Shown: piece by piece, positions 20,354 to 30,401 of the stretch | How positions within the stretch are numbered: position 1 is the stretch's first letter | How the letters are laid out: each line of letters starts with the position of its first letter | NCBI GenBank assembly: GCA_002811645.1 | Contig: PDIP01000043.1 | Location: 89,366 to 153,365, forward strand | Length of the DNA stretch: 64,000 nucleotides | Source of the DNA: Corallochytrium limacisporum | Lineage: Eukaryota; Opisthokonta | Direction: 5' to 3' | The notes under the pieces: generated by a model | Databases searched by the model: none | Told to the model about the DNA's origin: nothing | Seen by the model: the letters and a program-made list of their open reading frames with translations, nothing else | Made by a program: the position numbers and the translations under genes

Positions 20354-21619
20354 TTACACGCTGTAGGCAGAGGCCTCATCGTAGTCCGCAGGCTGGTTGC
20401 GACGGATAATTTGTCGATGGGCTTTGAGACGCACTGCGTTGATCTTGATGAAGCCTTCGGCGTCAGCAGGATTGTAGGAATCGATGCTCTCCATGGAGGC
20501 CAGATTGGAGTCGTACAGAGAGGAAGGAGAGTAGCGAGCCACAGCCATGCAGTTGCCCTTGTACAGCCAGACATCAACCCATCCATCAATGACCTCCTGG
20601 GCCTTGTGCATGGCGGCCATCATAAACTCCATCTCGGGGGAGAACCAGAAACCGTTGTATACGATCTCACTGAACTTGGTGCTCAGCATGTCGCGCAGAC
20701 GCAGCACCTCGCGGTCCATAGCAATGCCCTCGATGTCCACATGCGCAGCCCGGAGGATGGTGGCTCCTGGAGTCTCGTAGATACCGCGGGATTTGATGCC
20801 CACGAAGCGGTTCTCGACAATATCAATGCGGCCCACGCCGTGCTTGCAACCGAGCCGGTGCAGATACATGTACAATTCCAGGGGGTCGGTAATTTCCTTG
20901 CCTTCCGCCGTGTTCTCAACCTTGATTGGGGTACCGTCCTTGAAGTGCAGACGAATCGTCTCGGGCTCATCAGCCCAATTCTTCCAGTGGCCAGTCTTCA
21001 AGTAGACGTCCTGGCCACCAATATTCTCGGGCTCCTCGAGATCACCACTTTCGTAGCTGATGTGCATGAGGTTCTCGTCCATGCTGTACGGGGGCTTCTC
21101 GCCCATGCTAATAGGAATACCGTGCTCGCGGGCAAAGTTAAGCAGATCGGTACGGCCCTTGAACTGGTCGGTGAACTCAGTCATACGCCACGGGGCAATG
21201 ACCTGAATCTCGGGCTCGAGGGCGTAGAAGGTAAGCTCAAAGCGGACCTGATCATTGCCCTTGCCAGTGGCACCGTGGCTAACGAAGGCAGCGTTCTCTT
21301 CGCGGGCGATCTGCACTTGGCGACGGGCAATGCAAGGCCGGGCCAGGGAGGTACCGAGCAGGTAGCGACCTTCGTAGAGCGCATTGCACTTGATGGCGGG
21401 GAAGATGAAGTCGGTAACGAACTCACGCTTCAAATCCTCAATGTACACTTTGGAAGCACCGATCTTGAGAGCCTTTTCGCGGGCAGCCTCAAAGTCTTCG
21501 TCCTGACCGACATCGGCCATGTAGCAGATGACCTCGTAGTCCTGCAGAAGGAGCCACTTCAGAATGACAGAAGTGTCCAGGCCACCAGAGTAGGCCAAAA
21601 TTACCTTATCCTTAGCCAT
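20354..21619 (-). CDS. ASS1: Argininosuccinate synthase
   Basis: Joins citrulline and aspartate with ATP to give argininosuccinate, the penultimate step of arginine synthesis and of the urea cycle. The 421 residues compare with about 412 in human ASS1. The N-type ATP pyrophosphatase PP-loop AYSGGLDTS is at residues 9-17; further conserved blocks are [25 protein letters not shown] and the [11 protein letters not shown] region. I chose the ATG at 21619; the frame extends 25 codons upstream only to TTG. It is convergent with the SPF30-like gene (228 bp). Confidence 0.97.
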   Translation of the reverse strand: MAKDKVILAYSGGLDTSVILKWLLLQDYEVICYMADVGQDEDFEAAREKALKIGASKVYIEDLKREFVTDFIFPAIKCNALYEGRYLLGTSLARPCIARRQVQIAREENAAFVSHGATGKGNDQVRFELTFYALEPEIQVIAPWRMTEFTDQFKGRTDLLNFAREHGIPISMGEKPPYSMDENLMHISYESGDLEEPENIGGQDVYLKTGHWKNWADEPETIRLHFKDGTPIKVENTAEGKEITDPLELYMYLHRLGCKHGVGRIDIVENRFVGIKSRGIYETPGATILRAAHVDIEGIAMDREVLRLRDMLSTKFSEIVYNGFWFSPEMEFMMAAMHKAQEVIDGWVDVWLYKGNCMAVARYSPSSLYDSNLASMESIDSYNPADAEGFIKINAVRLKAHRQIIRRNQPADYDEASAYSV

Positions 21620-23345
21620 AGTTTCTCTGTGCTCAATTGGTATCACAACCGAGGTGCCTCGATAATAGAAGAAAGAGATGTGTTGATGTCTCAACGCCTG
21701 TGTGGAGCAAAGAATTGTGTTGTTACCGTCCTTTTATACCTTGTACGACACGGTCACACGCGGAACGACCAACATGCAATGCGGTGGTGTACCGGCTGCA
21801 TATTCGGCGCCTTTCGCATTCTTGCAAATTGTTTCTTGGGTTGGGACGTGTTGTTCCGTTCAGTGGAACGTGCACAAAACCTTTGATGGGCAATCGCTTC
21901 CCACGAAACAGTAACATACCTCAGGAATACTGACGACCTACAGTGCGCCGGCGGAGGAGTCCTCCCTGTGTCCGCTACGGACCAGGTACTCCACAACAAT
22001 CCGATCACCAACGAAAGCGACCGCCCGGAGCATGTATCATTTACCCGCGTCCCCATATTGGCAAAGTGCCCGTTCGTGCCGAAAGTTTTCTGAGGGGCCC
22101 AATTTCCACCGCCCTCAGTTGTGATCTCCGATCACTGAATTTGTGAGCAGAACCGAAGTGATTTCTCCCCGGTTGGTAGCGACCTTCCCTAAGGGATTCC
22201 GAGAGTAAAGCGACACCCTCTGAGTAAAAGCCAAACCGGCTAGCCGACAGAACTCCTTCCTCAAGATTTACAATAACTATTGACCTTCACAGAAAAATCA
22301 AAAGGACATAAGAGTGCGCACGGCAGCCCGTGGAAGAGAGGTATCGTCAGCAGTGCAATAAATGCCCGTCAGCATGCGCTGGCGAGCAAGCAGGTGATGT
22401 TAGCATTCCTCTACCCGTGGAAAGACCCGCGCACATTCACGGGCCCACGGGTAAAATTAACTTTGTGTGTACCCACCGCTTTGTGTGTGTCTCCAACACC
22501 TCACAAAATGAGAACAAATTAAAAAGCCACTCGCCTGATTCTCCACTCGTGAGCGTAGTACCGAAACCAATGCTCCACATCTTCCCCTTGCGCGTGTGTG
22601 CTCCGCATGCTGCTTCAGCCACTCACTCAGCCTCGCACCGCTCACCCGCTTCTGATGGCCATCACTTGCCAGCCCCCCTTCAATTTTCCACCCGCGCTTC
22701 CCACTCACCCCTCCCCTTCCCCCAACTTCAGTTTGAGCGGCGGGTTTGGTGGTGGGCCAGTTGGTTCCCACTCCCTGCCAGCTGTTTTCTGATGGGCGAT
22801 CAAATTCTATAGCCAGTCTGCGAACCTTGGGCGTATTCAAATGGAGAACTGGGAAAAGAGGGGGGAAATCAGGAGTCTATTTAATCCCCTTTGGATAATA
22901 ACTGTACACCCTAACTCATCGTTAGAAAGCTTGTGCAATGGATGGGGAGAAAAGAGATGAAGACGGGTGAGAATGGAAGTAGTCTTCGCGGCGACCGGGC
23001 GGGTCTATTCCTGCAATCGCTGTGACTAACAAGTTCAAGCGAGATTGGTTGGTTTGCGTCGGGAACGATGTCAGAAACCAGTGATCTCGGGAAGTTGCCC
23101 CGTGGGTATAGAGCATTCCTAAGGAGGTATTAAACACAGTACAAGGCGAACAAAGATGTGGATGAAGCTCAGTAGTTGAGTGGTCGGTTACTGTCGTTGG
23201 GAATACAACAGACAAAGAACTCGCCAATTCGAAAAGTTCTGGGAGAGACGAGGTTACAAACTCGCTCAGGTCTTCAAGATGTCATGGCCGGTGATTTTTC
23301 AACTAACGGGATGAAGCCCGTGGTGATATAGTATATTCAACAAGC
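21620..23345. other. Divergent spacer ASS1 / LRR gene
   Basis: 1.7 kb with no supported gene. It carries both 5' regions. Sequence is ordinary, with mild C-runs near 22690-22720. Several 60-160 codon ORFs on both strands match nothing and overlap each other. Confidence 0.6.
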
Positions 23346-25805
23346 ATGTCAGAGTTCGACGGCGGGTTTCCCCGGATCCGTATCGTTCCAAGTCTGTACG
23401 ACTTCGTTCTTCAGCATCTTGTGGAGGACATCTGGCTCATGTCAACAGAAGGTATCGGCTCGATTCCACAGCCTGCTTTCTTAGATGTTGTTCGGAGGAT
23501 TCGGTCGAACGCGATTGCTCCCCATGGTGAGACAGATATGACAAGGCTTATTTGTTTGTGGTACCATCAACAACCACGAGAACTCCAGGAGAATGCGAAG
23601 GACGATATAATGGGTGAAATTTGTATCGGATTATCCCATAGCCTGATAGCAGCAAAATGGATGGTTTGGGCAGGAATGAACAAAAGCTTGATTGAGTATG
23701 GTATAGGTAGTGATCAGGGTGAGTGCAGACGATGCATTCGGGATGATCAAGTCATGCTCTCGTCGTGTACAGCCTGCATCGGTAGTGAAGCGAAAGAACC
23801 CTTTCTGGGGATATGGGACCCCGAGCGGAACCGACACTGCATGGTGAATGGATCAACTCTATGTCTTTCCCTGCATGCGACAACAAGGCACACACAACGC
23901 CGCCTGTATCATTGTGATGTCAGCCGATCCGTTGTCATCGACATAGATGATAGTCCGCGACTTCCGACAGGCTACTTCACTGTAACATCTGCCATGACCG
24001 TCAATGTTCTTCGGGTACGGAACATTCCGAGTCTGAGTGGTCGGTTCTTAAACAAATTGTTCCATCGGACCAATCTTACTGAGCTTGTGTTAGAGAACCT
24101 GGGAGATGGCGGTGCCTTCGATTTACAGAGCAATCCTTGGACATGGTACTATTTTTTCCGGATGGAAGAGATTTGTGGGCAGTTGAAGCGGCTGACATTG
24201 CGAAATTTACCATGGTTGAGGAATGCACATATTCTGGGCAATGTGACCAACCCTTACAGCCTCATGACACCAATGCGGTGTAAGAATCTCACCCACTTGG
24301 AAATCAGCAAATGCCCACAGCTTATGGATCCGACAATGTCTGCATTTTTGGATGCTGCACAGCATAGTTTGGTCTCTGTGAATTACGATGACAGTGGGCC
24401 TGGAGTCACCAACGCTCTGATGTTCCGGTTCTTAGAGATGGCCTCTACATGGTCATCTACTGCGTGTCTGCGGTATCTGTCTGTACGGAACTGCCAGCAC
24501 ATCACAGACATTTCCCAGGCATCTACAGAAACACCCGGTCCGTACCGACTACGGTCTCTGCGCCTGGACGGATCCGGTGTGTCTCTGGCAGGAGCGCTGG
24601 CTTTGGCCATCCATTGTCCCTCCTTACAGGCGTTGGGTATCTCGGGTTTGAAGAATTGGCGTGCCTTTGAGGGATCCGCCACCAGAGAGAGCAATACCAT
24701 GGACAAGAACCAGGACGCATATACCTTCATTGCCAATGTCTACAAGCTGCATGAGGGAATATCATCCAAGACACCATTCACTGAATTCTTCGCCGGTGAT
24801 CACTGGCAGATTGGAGGGCACAATGCACGAGACGTGCAACAAGAGGTGGCCATGCGCTATATTGCGCGGCACCTGCTGTCCTCCCATGTGAGCAAGCTGA
24901 ATCTGGGAGGCGGCTGGACGGACGCGGTAGTAGCAGAACTGTCAAAGCGTGTGCCCACGGATGGATCAGCCGCTCTGGTGGCGATACATATCGGTCTCGC
25001 TAATCGTTTGTCAGACTCAGGCTTCTTGATGGCCACCCAGCTCCTCACACGTAACACCTTACCGGCCTCTCTGACAGCTCGTTTTTCAAATGTCAGTCAG
25101 GCGACATTAGTCCGGAGCCTTGGCTATCTATCGAAACACAGCCGGGCACCGTTGGGCACCAAACTCACATGCCTGTGTGTGACGGAGCATACTACAAAAC
25201 TCGACGACCGGTTTCTGCGTGCCATCGGACGCCATTGTCGTGGTCGACTCGCGGAGCTACGCCTGGGTGGCGCGAACGTGCGGTTCACAGACGAAGGGCT
25301 GCGTTATTTGCGGCCTCTGCGGGACACCTTACGTGTTCTGGACCTCAGCTTCACCGGCGGCTATGCACTACAGGGTCTGACGCTGCATGACATTGGCTTT
25401 GGCATGCTTCGTGAGCTGCGCCTTGACGGCTGCCTAGGCGTCGGCAGCGATCCAAGCAAGTTGATGTCGGGTTGGCTCGGGGACACAGCACTGGCTGTCC
25501 GTATGCTGAGCTTGGCAGGCTGTGAATCACTGGACGATCGAACCCTGGCCAAACTGGTACCTTTGGCGCGGATTCAGACACTTGTGTTGGACGGCACTGC
25601 CGTGACCGATGAAGGTGTTGTTAATTTCCTAGTTCAACACGTTGAGACAATATACCATGTCTCCATCAATGCATGTCCGAACATAGAGCACCCCGACGAG
25701 ATTCTCAAGGCCGTGCCCGGCCCTGGGGACAGGAAGCGAATCACTGTGGAGTACAAGAAGGGCAAATGGAGAAAAATGCCGGAACTCAAGCTGCAATCCC
25801 CTTAA
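23346..25805 (+). CDS. Leucine-rich-repeat protein of unknown function
   Basis: An 819-residue protein with irregular LRRs of the cysteine-containing/RNI type, as in F-box and AMN1/RAD7-like proteins: LKRLTLRNLPWLR, LTHLEISKCPQL, LRYLSVRNCQHITD, LRVLDLSFTGG, LRELRLDGC, VRMLSLAGCESLDD, IQTLVLDGTAVTDEGV. The N-terminal 110 residues are helical and lack a recognisable F-box. Residues 127-144 hold C-x2-C-x10-C-x2-C, a possible small zinc site. No membrane segment is present; it ends with a basic tail (RKRITVEYKKGKWRK). A ligase adaptor or DNA-repair role is possible but unproven. The start is the first ATG. It is convergent with the BRCT gene, 88 bp away. Confidence 0.8.
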   Translation: MSEFDGGFPRIRIVPSLYDFVLQHLVEDIWLMSTEGIGSIPQPAFLDVVRRIRSNAIAPHGETDMTRLICLWYHQQPRELQENAKDDIMGEICIGLSHSLIAAKWMVWAGMNKSLIEYGIGSDQGECRRCIRDDQVMLSSCTACIGSEAKEPFLGIWDPERNRHCMVNGSTLCLSLHATTRHTQRRLYHCDVSRSVVIDIDDSPRLPTGYFTVTSAMTVNVLRVRNIPSLSGRFLNKLFHRTNLTELVLENLGDGGAFDLQSNPWTWYYFFRMEEICGQLKRLTLRNLPWLRNAHILGNVTNPYSLMTPMRCKNLTHLEISKCPQLMDPTMSAFLDAAQHSLVSVNYDDSGPGVTNALMFRFLEMASTWSSTACLRYLSVRNCQHITDISQASTETPGPYRLRSLRLDGSGVSLAGALALAIHCPSLQALGISGLKNWRAFEGSATRESNTMDKNQDAYTFIANVYKLHEGISSKTPFTEFFAGDHWQIGGHNARDVQQEVAMRYIARHLLSSHVSKLNLGGGWTDAVVAELSKRVPTDGSAALVAIHIGLANRLSDSGFLMATQLLTRNTLPASLTARFSNVSQATLVRSLGYLSKHSRAPLGTKLTCLCVTEHTTKLDDRFLRAIGRHCRGRLAELRLGGANVRFTDEGLRYLRPLRDTLRVLDLSFTGGYALQGLTLHDIGFGMLRELRLDGCLGVGSDPSKLMSGWLGDTALAVRMLSLAGCESLDDRTLAKLVPLARIQTLVLDGTAVTDEGVVNFLVQHVETIYHVSINACPNIEHPDEILKAVPGPGDRKRITVEYKKGKWRKMPELKLQSP

Positions 25806-25872
25806 GGTACACTCTATGCCCGTCAACTCAACACAAGTAAATCACACTATTATCATGTTAGTGTATTGTTTC

Positions 25873-25878
25873 TTTATT
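25873..25878 (-). terminator. Polyadenylation signal, BRCT gene
   Basis: TTTATT on the plus strand is AATAAA on the minus strand, 16 nt after the stop of the BRCT protein, inside the 88-bp convergent spacer with the LRR gene. Confidence 0.55.
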
Positions 25879-25893
25879 CGGTGAGTTTGCGGT

Positions 25894-26262
25894 TTAGTCC
25901 ATCTCTTCCAGTTTGTCCAAAAGTTGCTCTTCTTCCAATAATTTGGTTTTCTGGTCACGTGCCCGGTCAAGGGTATTACTGTCAACGTCTGATCCAATAA
26001 TCATATACTCGTGGTCCTGGGTTAGAGGTCCTGGGACGAAATTACCACCAGCCAGAGACACTATCTTATCAAGTTCCCGAGGGCTCAGCACTAACAACTG
26101 TCCGGCGGTACCAACTTTTGCTCCCTTGAAGAAGCCTTCGTGATTAACACTGCTGCTGTGAAGTTCAGCGACAATAGTGGAGGCCAATGGGGCTCGAAGT
26201 GCCGTCGTGTTTAGCAGGCTCATTACTCGTCGACCACCACGTTTGCCTATTGAGCACAACAT
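25894..26262 (-). CDS. Small single-BRCT protein (RFC1/ligase-type)
   Basis: A 122-residue protein with one BRCT-like domain at about residues 44-120: FFKGAKVGTAG, then an LSPRELDKIVSLAGGNF helix-turn with the conserved GG, HEYMIIGSD as the third strand, and a terminal LDRARDQKTKLLEEEQLLD helix resembling that of RFC1 and NAD-dependent ligase BRCTs (KAxxLGxKIIDExxLL). The usual BRCT tryptophan is absent, as in that subclass. Residues 1-38 are Arg/Ser-rich with almost no acids, like a mitochondrial presequence. BRCT domains bind phosphopeptides or DNA ends. No larger neighbouring exon was seen. The start is an ATG. Assignment is by fold pattern. Confidence 0.6.
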   Translation of the reverse strand: MLCSIGKRGGRRVMSLLNTTALRAPLASTIVAELHSSSVNHEGFFKGAKVGTAGQLLVLSPRELDKIVSLAGGNFVPGPLTQDHEYMIIGSDVDSNTLDRARDQKTKLLEEEQLLDKLEEMD

Positions 26263-26718
26263 CTCTCTATTCTTAGGTGTTCCAAAAGATCAAGCAGAAC
26301 TTAGTTGTATACAACATCTACTGCGGACCAAGTAGCTTAGCCTAGGGCGCGGGTGAGAATTTCTTACACCAGCACATCACAAGAACACAATTCGCAATGG
26401 GCCGACAGTCGCGGGCGCCGGAGGGAGGACATCTCGAGGGAGGGGTTCCCTGGAGATCGCGGTTCATCGCCAACGGTGGCTTGAATAAGTCTACCAGTTA
26501 CACCAGACACACCGCTTAGGGCAAACGAGTTTAAGAATCAAACTCCAAGCCCCAACAAGAGAATCAAACGGCGAACAGCGCTCTTGTACCACTGTTCAGG
26601 AATGAGTGATCAATGTAACATGACTAAGTGACTGATGTAATACGGGTGTGATAAAATGAAATGAGAAAGTCTATGGCATGAATATGTAGGGAGTAGTGAT
26701 CATATCGCTAACCGAAAG
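26263..26718. other. Spacer between BRCT and APC13 genes
   Basis: 456 bp with the BRCT 5' side. No gene is supported. It has a GC-rich block near 26400-26460 and no tRNA-like fold that I could confirm. Confidence 0.55.
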
Positions 26719-26991
26719 TTACCGATTGAACTTATCGAGGTTCTGCTCGTTCCAGGTGAACTGGGGTCCCACCGGCTTTGGCTTGATCCCGCTGACATAC
26801 AGGGAGGCGCAAACCTTCGAAGCAGAGACGTGCTGCTGATTTAACATTTCGTCGAGGTCGTCTTTGCTAATTTCTTGGCCTGGTGGTAGGACGATGTCTT
26901 GTTTCGGCAACTTATCAGAAGCCCACTGGCCGTCCACGATGTCAATCAGCCGGCCCTTGAAGCCATTGCTCCAATTATATTGTCCGTCCAT
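26719..26991 (-). CDS. ANAPC13: Anaphase-promoting complex subunit 13 (APC13/SWM1)
   Basis: A small scaffold subunit of the APC/C, the E3 ligase that drives mitotic exit; it stabilises the TPR subunits. The 90-residue product has the family signature FKGRLIDIVDGQWASDKLP then IVLPP, which parallels human GRILDLIDDAWREDKLP with a proline-containing end. The tail FTWNEQNLDKF is short and aromatic, as in the family. I chose the ATG at 26991; the frame opens 18 codons upstream from a GTG only. It diverges from SND2 (420 bp). Confidence 0.85.
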   Translation of the reverse strand: MDGQYNWSNGFKGRLIDIVDGQWASDKLPKQDIVLPPGQEISKDDLDEMLNQQHVSASKVCASLYVSGIKPKPVGPQFTWNEQNLDKFNR

Positions 26992-27411
26992 GGTGCTCTG
27001 TCGATGGACCTGGAGTCCGTTCTGATCTTGAAAACTTCGAGTCACATATTGAGTATGACGCTGTGTGTGCTCTCAAGTAAGTTTTTCTAAAGTAATCCTT
27101 GTCTTTTAAAGAGTAAGGAGCAGGGAAAGTATGGCTATGCTGCCAGCAAACCGTCACCGAGCTGGCCGAGGGGGTTTTGAGGGCGCGAAGGCACCGAGAA
27201 TTCGAGGTGGGAGGGAGGCGGAGGGAGACGAGCACACTGAGTGGCTTCTGTGGGAGAAGACCACTCCCTGCTCTGCTTCTTGAATGCAAAGAAGGTACAA
27301 GGTGAACATGTCCAGGATTCACTAAGAAACGGGAAGAAGAAGGGTCAGACGCACCAACGGTAAGACGGGATCTAACCTGTAAAAACTGATAGAGTACCAA
27401 AGTAAACAACC
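26992..27411. other. Divergent promoter spacer APC13 / SND2
   Basis: 420 bp with both 5' sides and nothing else recognisable. Confidence 0.55.
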
Positions 27412-27918
27412 ATGGCAAACCAGAGCGCAAAGAAACAGGCTGAATCCAACAAGCAGACTTTGTTCAGTCACCTGATAATGGTGATCGCTGCTATAGTCAT
27501 TCATTTCCTGGGACACTTTGCCTTCCGGATGAGTGAAGTGGACCAATTTGACATGATTGCCTTTGGTATTTGCGGCGCTGTGCAAGGAGCATGCTACTTC
27601 ATTCTGTTTCGGTCTGGCAATCCCAAATATGGGGCACGGGGAGAGCTGGTTTCTGCAGGAACAGACTTGAACATGGAAGGAGGAATCCTGGAATACATCA
27701 AAGACATCATGTACTTGCTATTGCTAAGCCAGATCATCTCCTGCTACTCGTACAAAGCCTTTTACATCATGCTGCTGGTGCCGGCATATGCCGTGTACAA
27801 GATTTTCTCGCTAATGCTGGGCGGTGGCAGTGGCCTTCTGGGTGGCAGTGGCAATGGTGATCCGCAGCCTGCGAACCGGGCGCAGCGCAGGGCTATGGCC
27901 AAGGGCAAGAAGGAGTAA
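27412..27918 (+). CDS. TMEM208: SND2 / TMEM208 ER-targeting protein
   Basis: SND2 works in the SRP-independent route that brings proteins with downstream targeting signals to the ER. The 168-residue protein has paired hydrophobic hairpins at about 19-37 and 46-66, the conserved TDLNMEGGILEYIKDI block (human DLNMEQGMAEHLKD), then a second hairpin at about 101-140 and a basic tail rich in Arg/Lys. The start ATG is in good context (CAACCATGG). It is followed 24 nt after its stop by ATTAAA. It is convergent with ISCU but with a longer spacer (581 bp) than most pairs here. Confidence 0.93.
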   Translation: MANQSAKKQAESNKQTLFSHLIMVIAAIVIHFLGHFAFRMSEVDQFDMIAFGICGAVQGACYFILFRSGNPKYGARGELVSAGTDLNMEGGILEYIKDIMYLLLLSQIISCYSYKAFYIMLLVPAYAVYKIFSLMLGGGSGLLGGSGNGDPQPANRAQRRAMAKGKKE

Positions 27919-28499
27919 GCAAGAATCAACTAGAAAATCCCATTAAAGAAGTTCGCTATTATGCACAATAACAGTTGAACATGTCACATCTGAATCTCAA
28001 AGTGTTTGCACACGAGTGCTCTATGGAGAAAATACTTATGTCTGTCTGATTGATGGAAGCACATTGTGTGGCCAAGTGCTCAATGATGAAATATAAAATT
28101 GAGTCAATCTCAGTGCTCAAGTTAGCATGTTACAAAATGTCTTTGGTGGTCTCGTTGTTGTCATGCACAAGAAAGATCACAAATATAGGTTGACCCCGTT
28201 GCAATATGGTGTTCAATGCACTGGAACACGCACGCATGGCGAGAAAGTCGTTGGTTTCCCCTGTGGTCCCCACGAGCACGTGCCAGCCCGCGAAATTATT
28301 GTGTGACCGTCAAGTGATAACCAACTGTTTCTCAGCTCTTCAATGTTACGGGGTACTCTAACCTGTCAAAAACTTCCATGCCGAGATAATAGGTGGATCC
28401 AAACCCGAGGCTGAGGGACTGATGCCGGAGGTGATAAATATTGATATGCTTGATTGATGTAGTTGACCTTAAATAGCTAATGATCGGTCCCGAAACAAG
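27919..28499. other. Convergent spacer SND2 / ISCU
   Basis: At 581 bp this is the longest convergent spacer in the window. It is ordinary AT-richer sequence with no supported gene. Confidence 0.55.
27942..27947 (+). terminator. Polyadenylation signal of SND2
   Basis: ATTAAA 24 nt after the stop, in the same CCATTAAAGAA context as the SPF30-like gene. Confidence 0.5.
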
Positions 28500-28991
28500 T
28501 TACTGAGCGGCAGCCTGGGCTTTTTCCTCAGCAACACCACTCTTCATGCGGTAGTCCTTAATGGCCGCCTTGATGCCATCCTCGGCAAGCATACTACAAT
28601 GCAACTTAACAGGCGGCAGACGGAGTTCCTTGGCAATGTCCTGATTCTTAATTTTCAGAGCATCATCCAAACTCTTGCCCTTGATCCACTCGGTAGCCAA
28701 TGAGGAAGACGCAATGGCACTACCACAACCAAACGTTTTGAAGCGAGCATCTGTAATATTTCCATCGTTGTCGACTTCAATCTGAATCTTCATAACGTCT
28801 CCGCAGGCAGGGGCACCCACAAGTCCGGTTCCCACATTCTTTTTCTTCTTGTCCATGGCACCCATGTTTCGAGGGTTCTCGTAGTGATCGATCACATTTT
28901 TGTGATAACTGCGGACACCATTGACCATAGGGGCGGCAGCAGACCGCATGGCAAACTTGCCGATACTCTTGGTTGCAGCAATCCTCAACAT
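28500..28991 (-). CDS. ISCU: Iron-sulfur cluster scaffold ISCU, mitochondrial
   Basis: The scaffold on which NFS1 and frataxin assemble 2Fe-2S clusters. The 163-residue protein has a mitochondrial presequence (residues 1-28, Arg/Ala/Ser rich), cluster ligands C63, C89 and C132, the adjacent D65, and the LPPVKLHC motif (125-132) read by the HSPA9/HSC20 chaperones. I chose the ATG at 28991, which gives the typical MLRIAA-type start; the frame opens 38 codons upstream but without ATG. It sits tandem with TBL1. Confidence 0.96.
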   Translation of the reverse strand: MLRIAATKSIGKFAMRSAAAPMVNGVRSYHKNVIDHYENPRNMGAMDKKKKNVGTGLVGAPACGDVMKIQIEVDNDGNITDARFKTFGCGSAIASSSLATEWIKGKSLDDALKIKNQDIAKELRLPPVKLHCSMLAEDGIKAAIKDYRMKSGVAEEKAQAAAQ

Positions 28992-29365
28992 TTTATGTCT
29001 TTGTACTTGTCTCTGTCCCAAAAATATGTAAACTTCGAAAATGAAGACTTCCCGTTTACTGCTTACAAACAATTCTTCTTTTATTCTCGTGTTAATTAGC
29101 CACAACTACTGTTCCTGAAATAGCATAAAGATTGATCAGAAGAAATAAAACCAACGAACCAGCTCTATTGCAAACACTTCAATTGTTCGCCTGTTTCAGA
29201 CACCGCAGTTTAAGGTGCTGTAAGACTTCGACTCTGTTCGTGTCACACACACACACATCCCTCTCTTAACCCATTCGCCGCCGGAATGTGGTTACATTCA
29301 CTATCCAAAGGCGCCCCCGTTGCAACATGCTGTTGTCTTCGGAGTTTCTCTCTCTCCCCCCCCCC

Positions 29366-29404
29366 NNNNNNNNNNNNNNNNNNNNNNNNNNNNNNNNNNN
29401 NNNN
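29366..29404. other. Assembly gap (39 N) with duplicated flanks
   Basis: The 25 bp before the gap (TCTTCGGAGTTTCTCTCTCT plus a C-run) reappears right after it, from 29405. This is what an unmerged overlap at a C-run would look like. Confidence 0.9.
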
Positions 29405-30253
29405 TCTTCGGAGTTTCTCTCTCTCCCCCCCTCCCCCGGCCTTCCCTCCCCCGCTATTGTTAATGCTCTTGGCCCCCTCCCCACACTCTCTAATTTCCTT
29501 GCAATACGCACCCCTTGCTCTTTCGCTTCCCTTGTGTTTTTCCAGCCGGCATCTGGTCGTATTACAGTTGGGCTACAAAGGAGAATGGCATGTACACGTG
29601 ATTAGTGGAAACTGGTCCACTCAGCCGATCCATTCAGTATAAAATTCGTGGGGTAAGCGGTACAGGTTCTACACGAGGGGTGAGGTCTGCGCAACGGGGG
29701 ATGCTTCGAATGAGATTTTGGTCGAGAACAATTGTAGGTGTGACCACAATTCTATAGTGAGTATATGGACATTCGATGTCCGTCCCTTGAAAGGGAATGA
29801 AGCACGGTCAGCACAGCGATGACCTGTCTCCCGTACGGATCGAGGGGGGACATCTTGCTTACACCGAGGCAGATCCTATATTGAACATATGGTGGTCTCC
29901 GATGTCAAGTTTTGCTTTGGTGAGCTAAGATTATGCAGCCAATTTCGTGAGAACTCGTAGCTTCATCAAGGTGTGGGAGCGCCGCTAACATGTTCTTCTT
30001 CTGCAATGCTGAATGTACGCTAAATTCTCAACGCTGCTTGGCAGTAGGGAGGCAGATGAGGTGATGACAACTTCCCTCGGTTGCATTTTTCGTTTCTAAT
30101 TCCTATAGTGAATATAAGGGAAGTGAAGGGCAGGGATGCGAATGATCGGTATCAAGGAAACTCGCGATTGGAGCTTCCCTCTTTGTCATCGTCTGTCAGT
30201 TACAAAACTGATACCCTGGTATAAATGAATTAACAACTTTGTGGTGAACAAAA

Positions 30254-30259
30254 TTTATT
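30254..30259 (-). terminator. Polyadenylation signal of TBL1
   Basis: AATAAA on the minus strand, 143 nt after the TBL1 stop. Confidence 0.45.
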
Positions 30260-30401
30260 GGTGGGATGGCTTGCTGCTTGTGATGATCAAGGTTGAGGGG
30301 GCTCTTGATGTATCCCTGTCATGATGTAAAATTGTATGGTGTATTGCGCATGAAAATAAAATAACAAAGATGAATCCTCTTGGTGTGTGTGAATCTCGCT
30401 C

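Larger units (their letters stand above)
28992..30401. other. Spacer ISCU / TBL1 with assembly gap
   Basis: 1.4 kb without a supported gene. It contains a CA run (29245-29258), a 39-N gap with duplicated flanks (29366-29404), and three loose copies of a CCTATAGTGAATATA-like element (29751, 29875, 30102). It is the ISCU 5' side and TBL1 3' side; TTTATT at 30254 is the TBL1 polyadenylation signal. Confidence 0.55.

Noticed and set aside
29266-29642. ORFs spanning the 39-N gap
   Set aside because: They cross unknown sequence next to duplicated flanks and are not credible.
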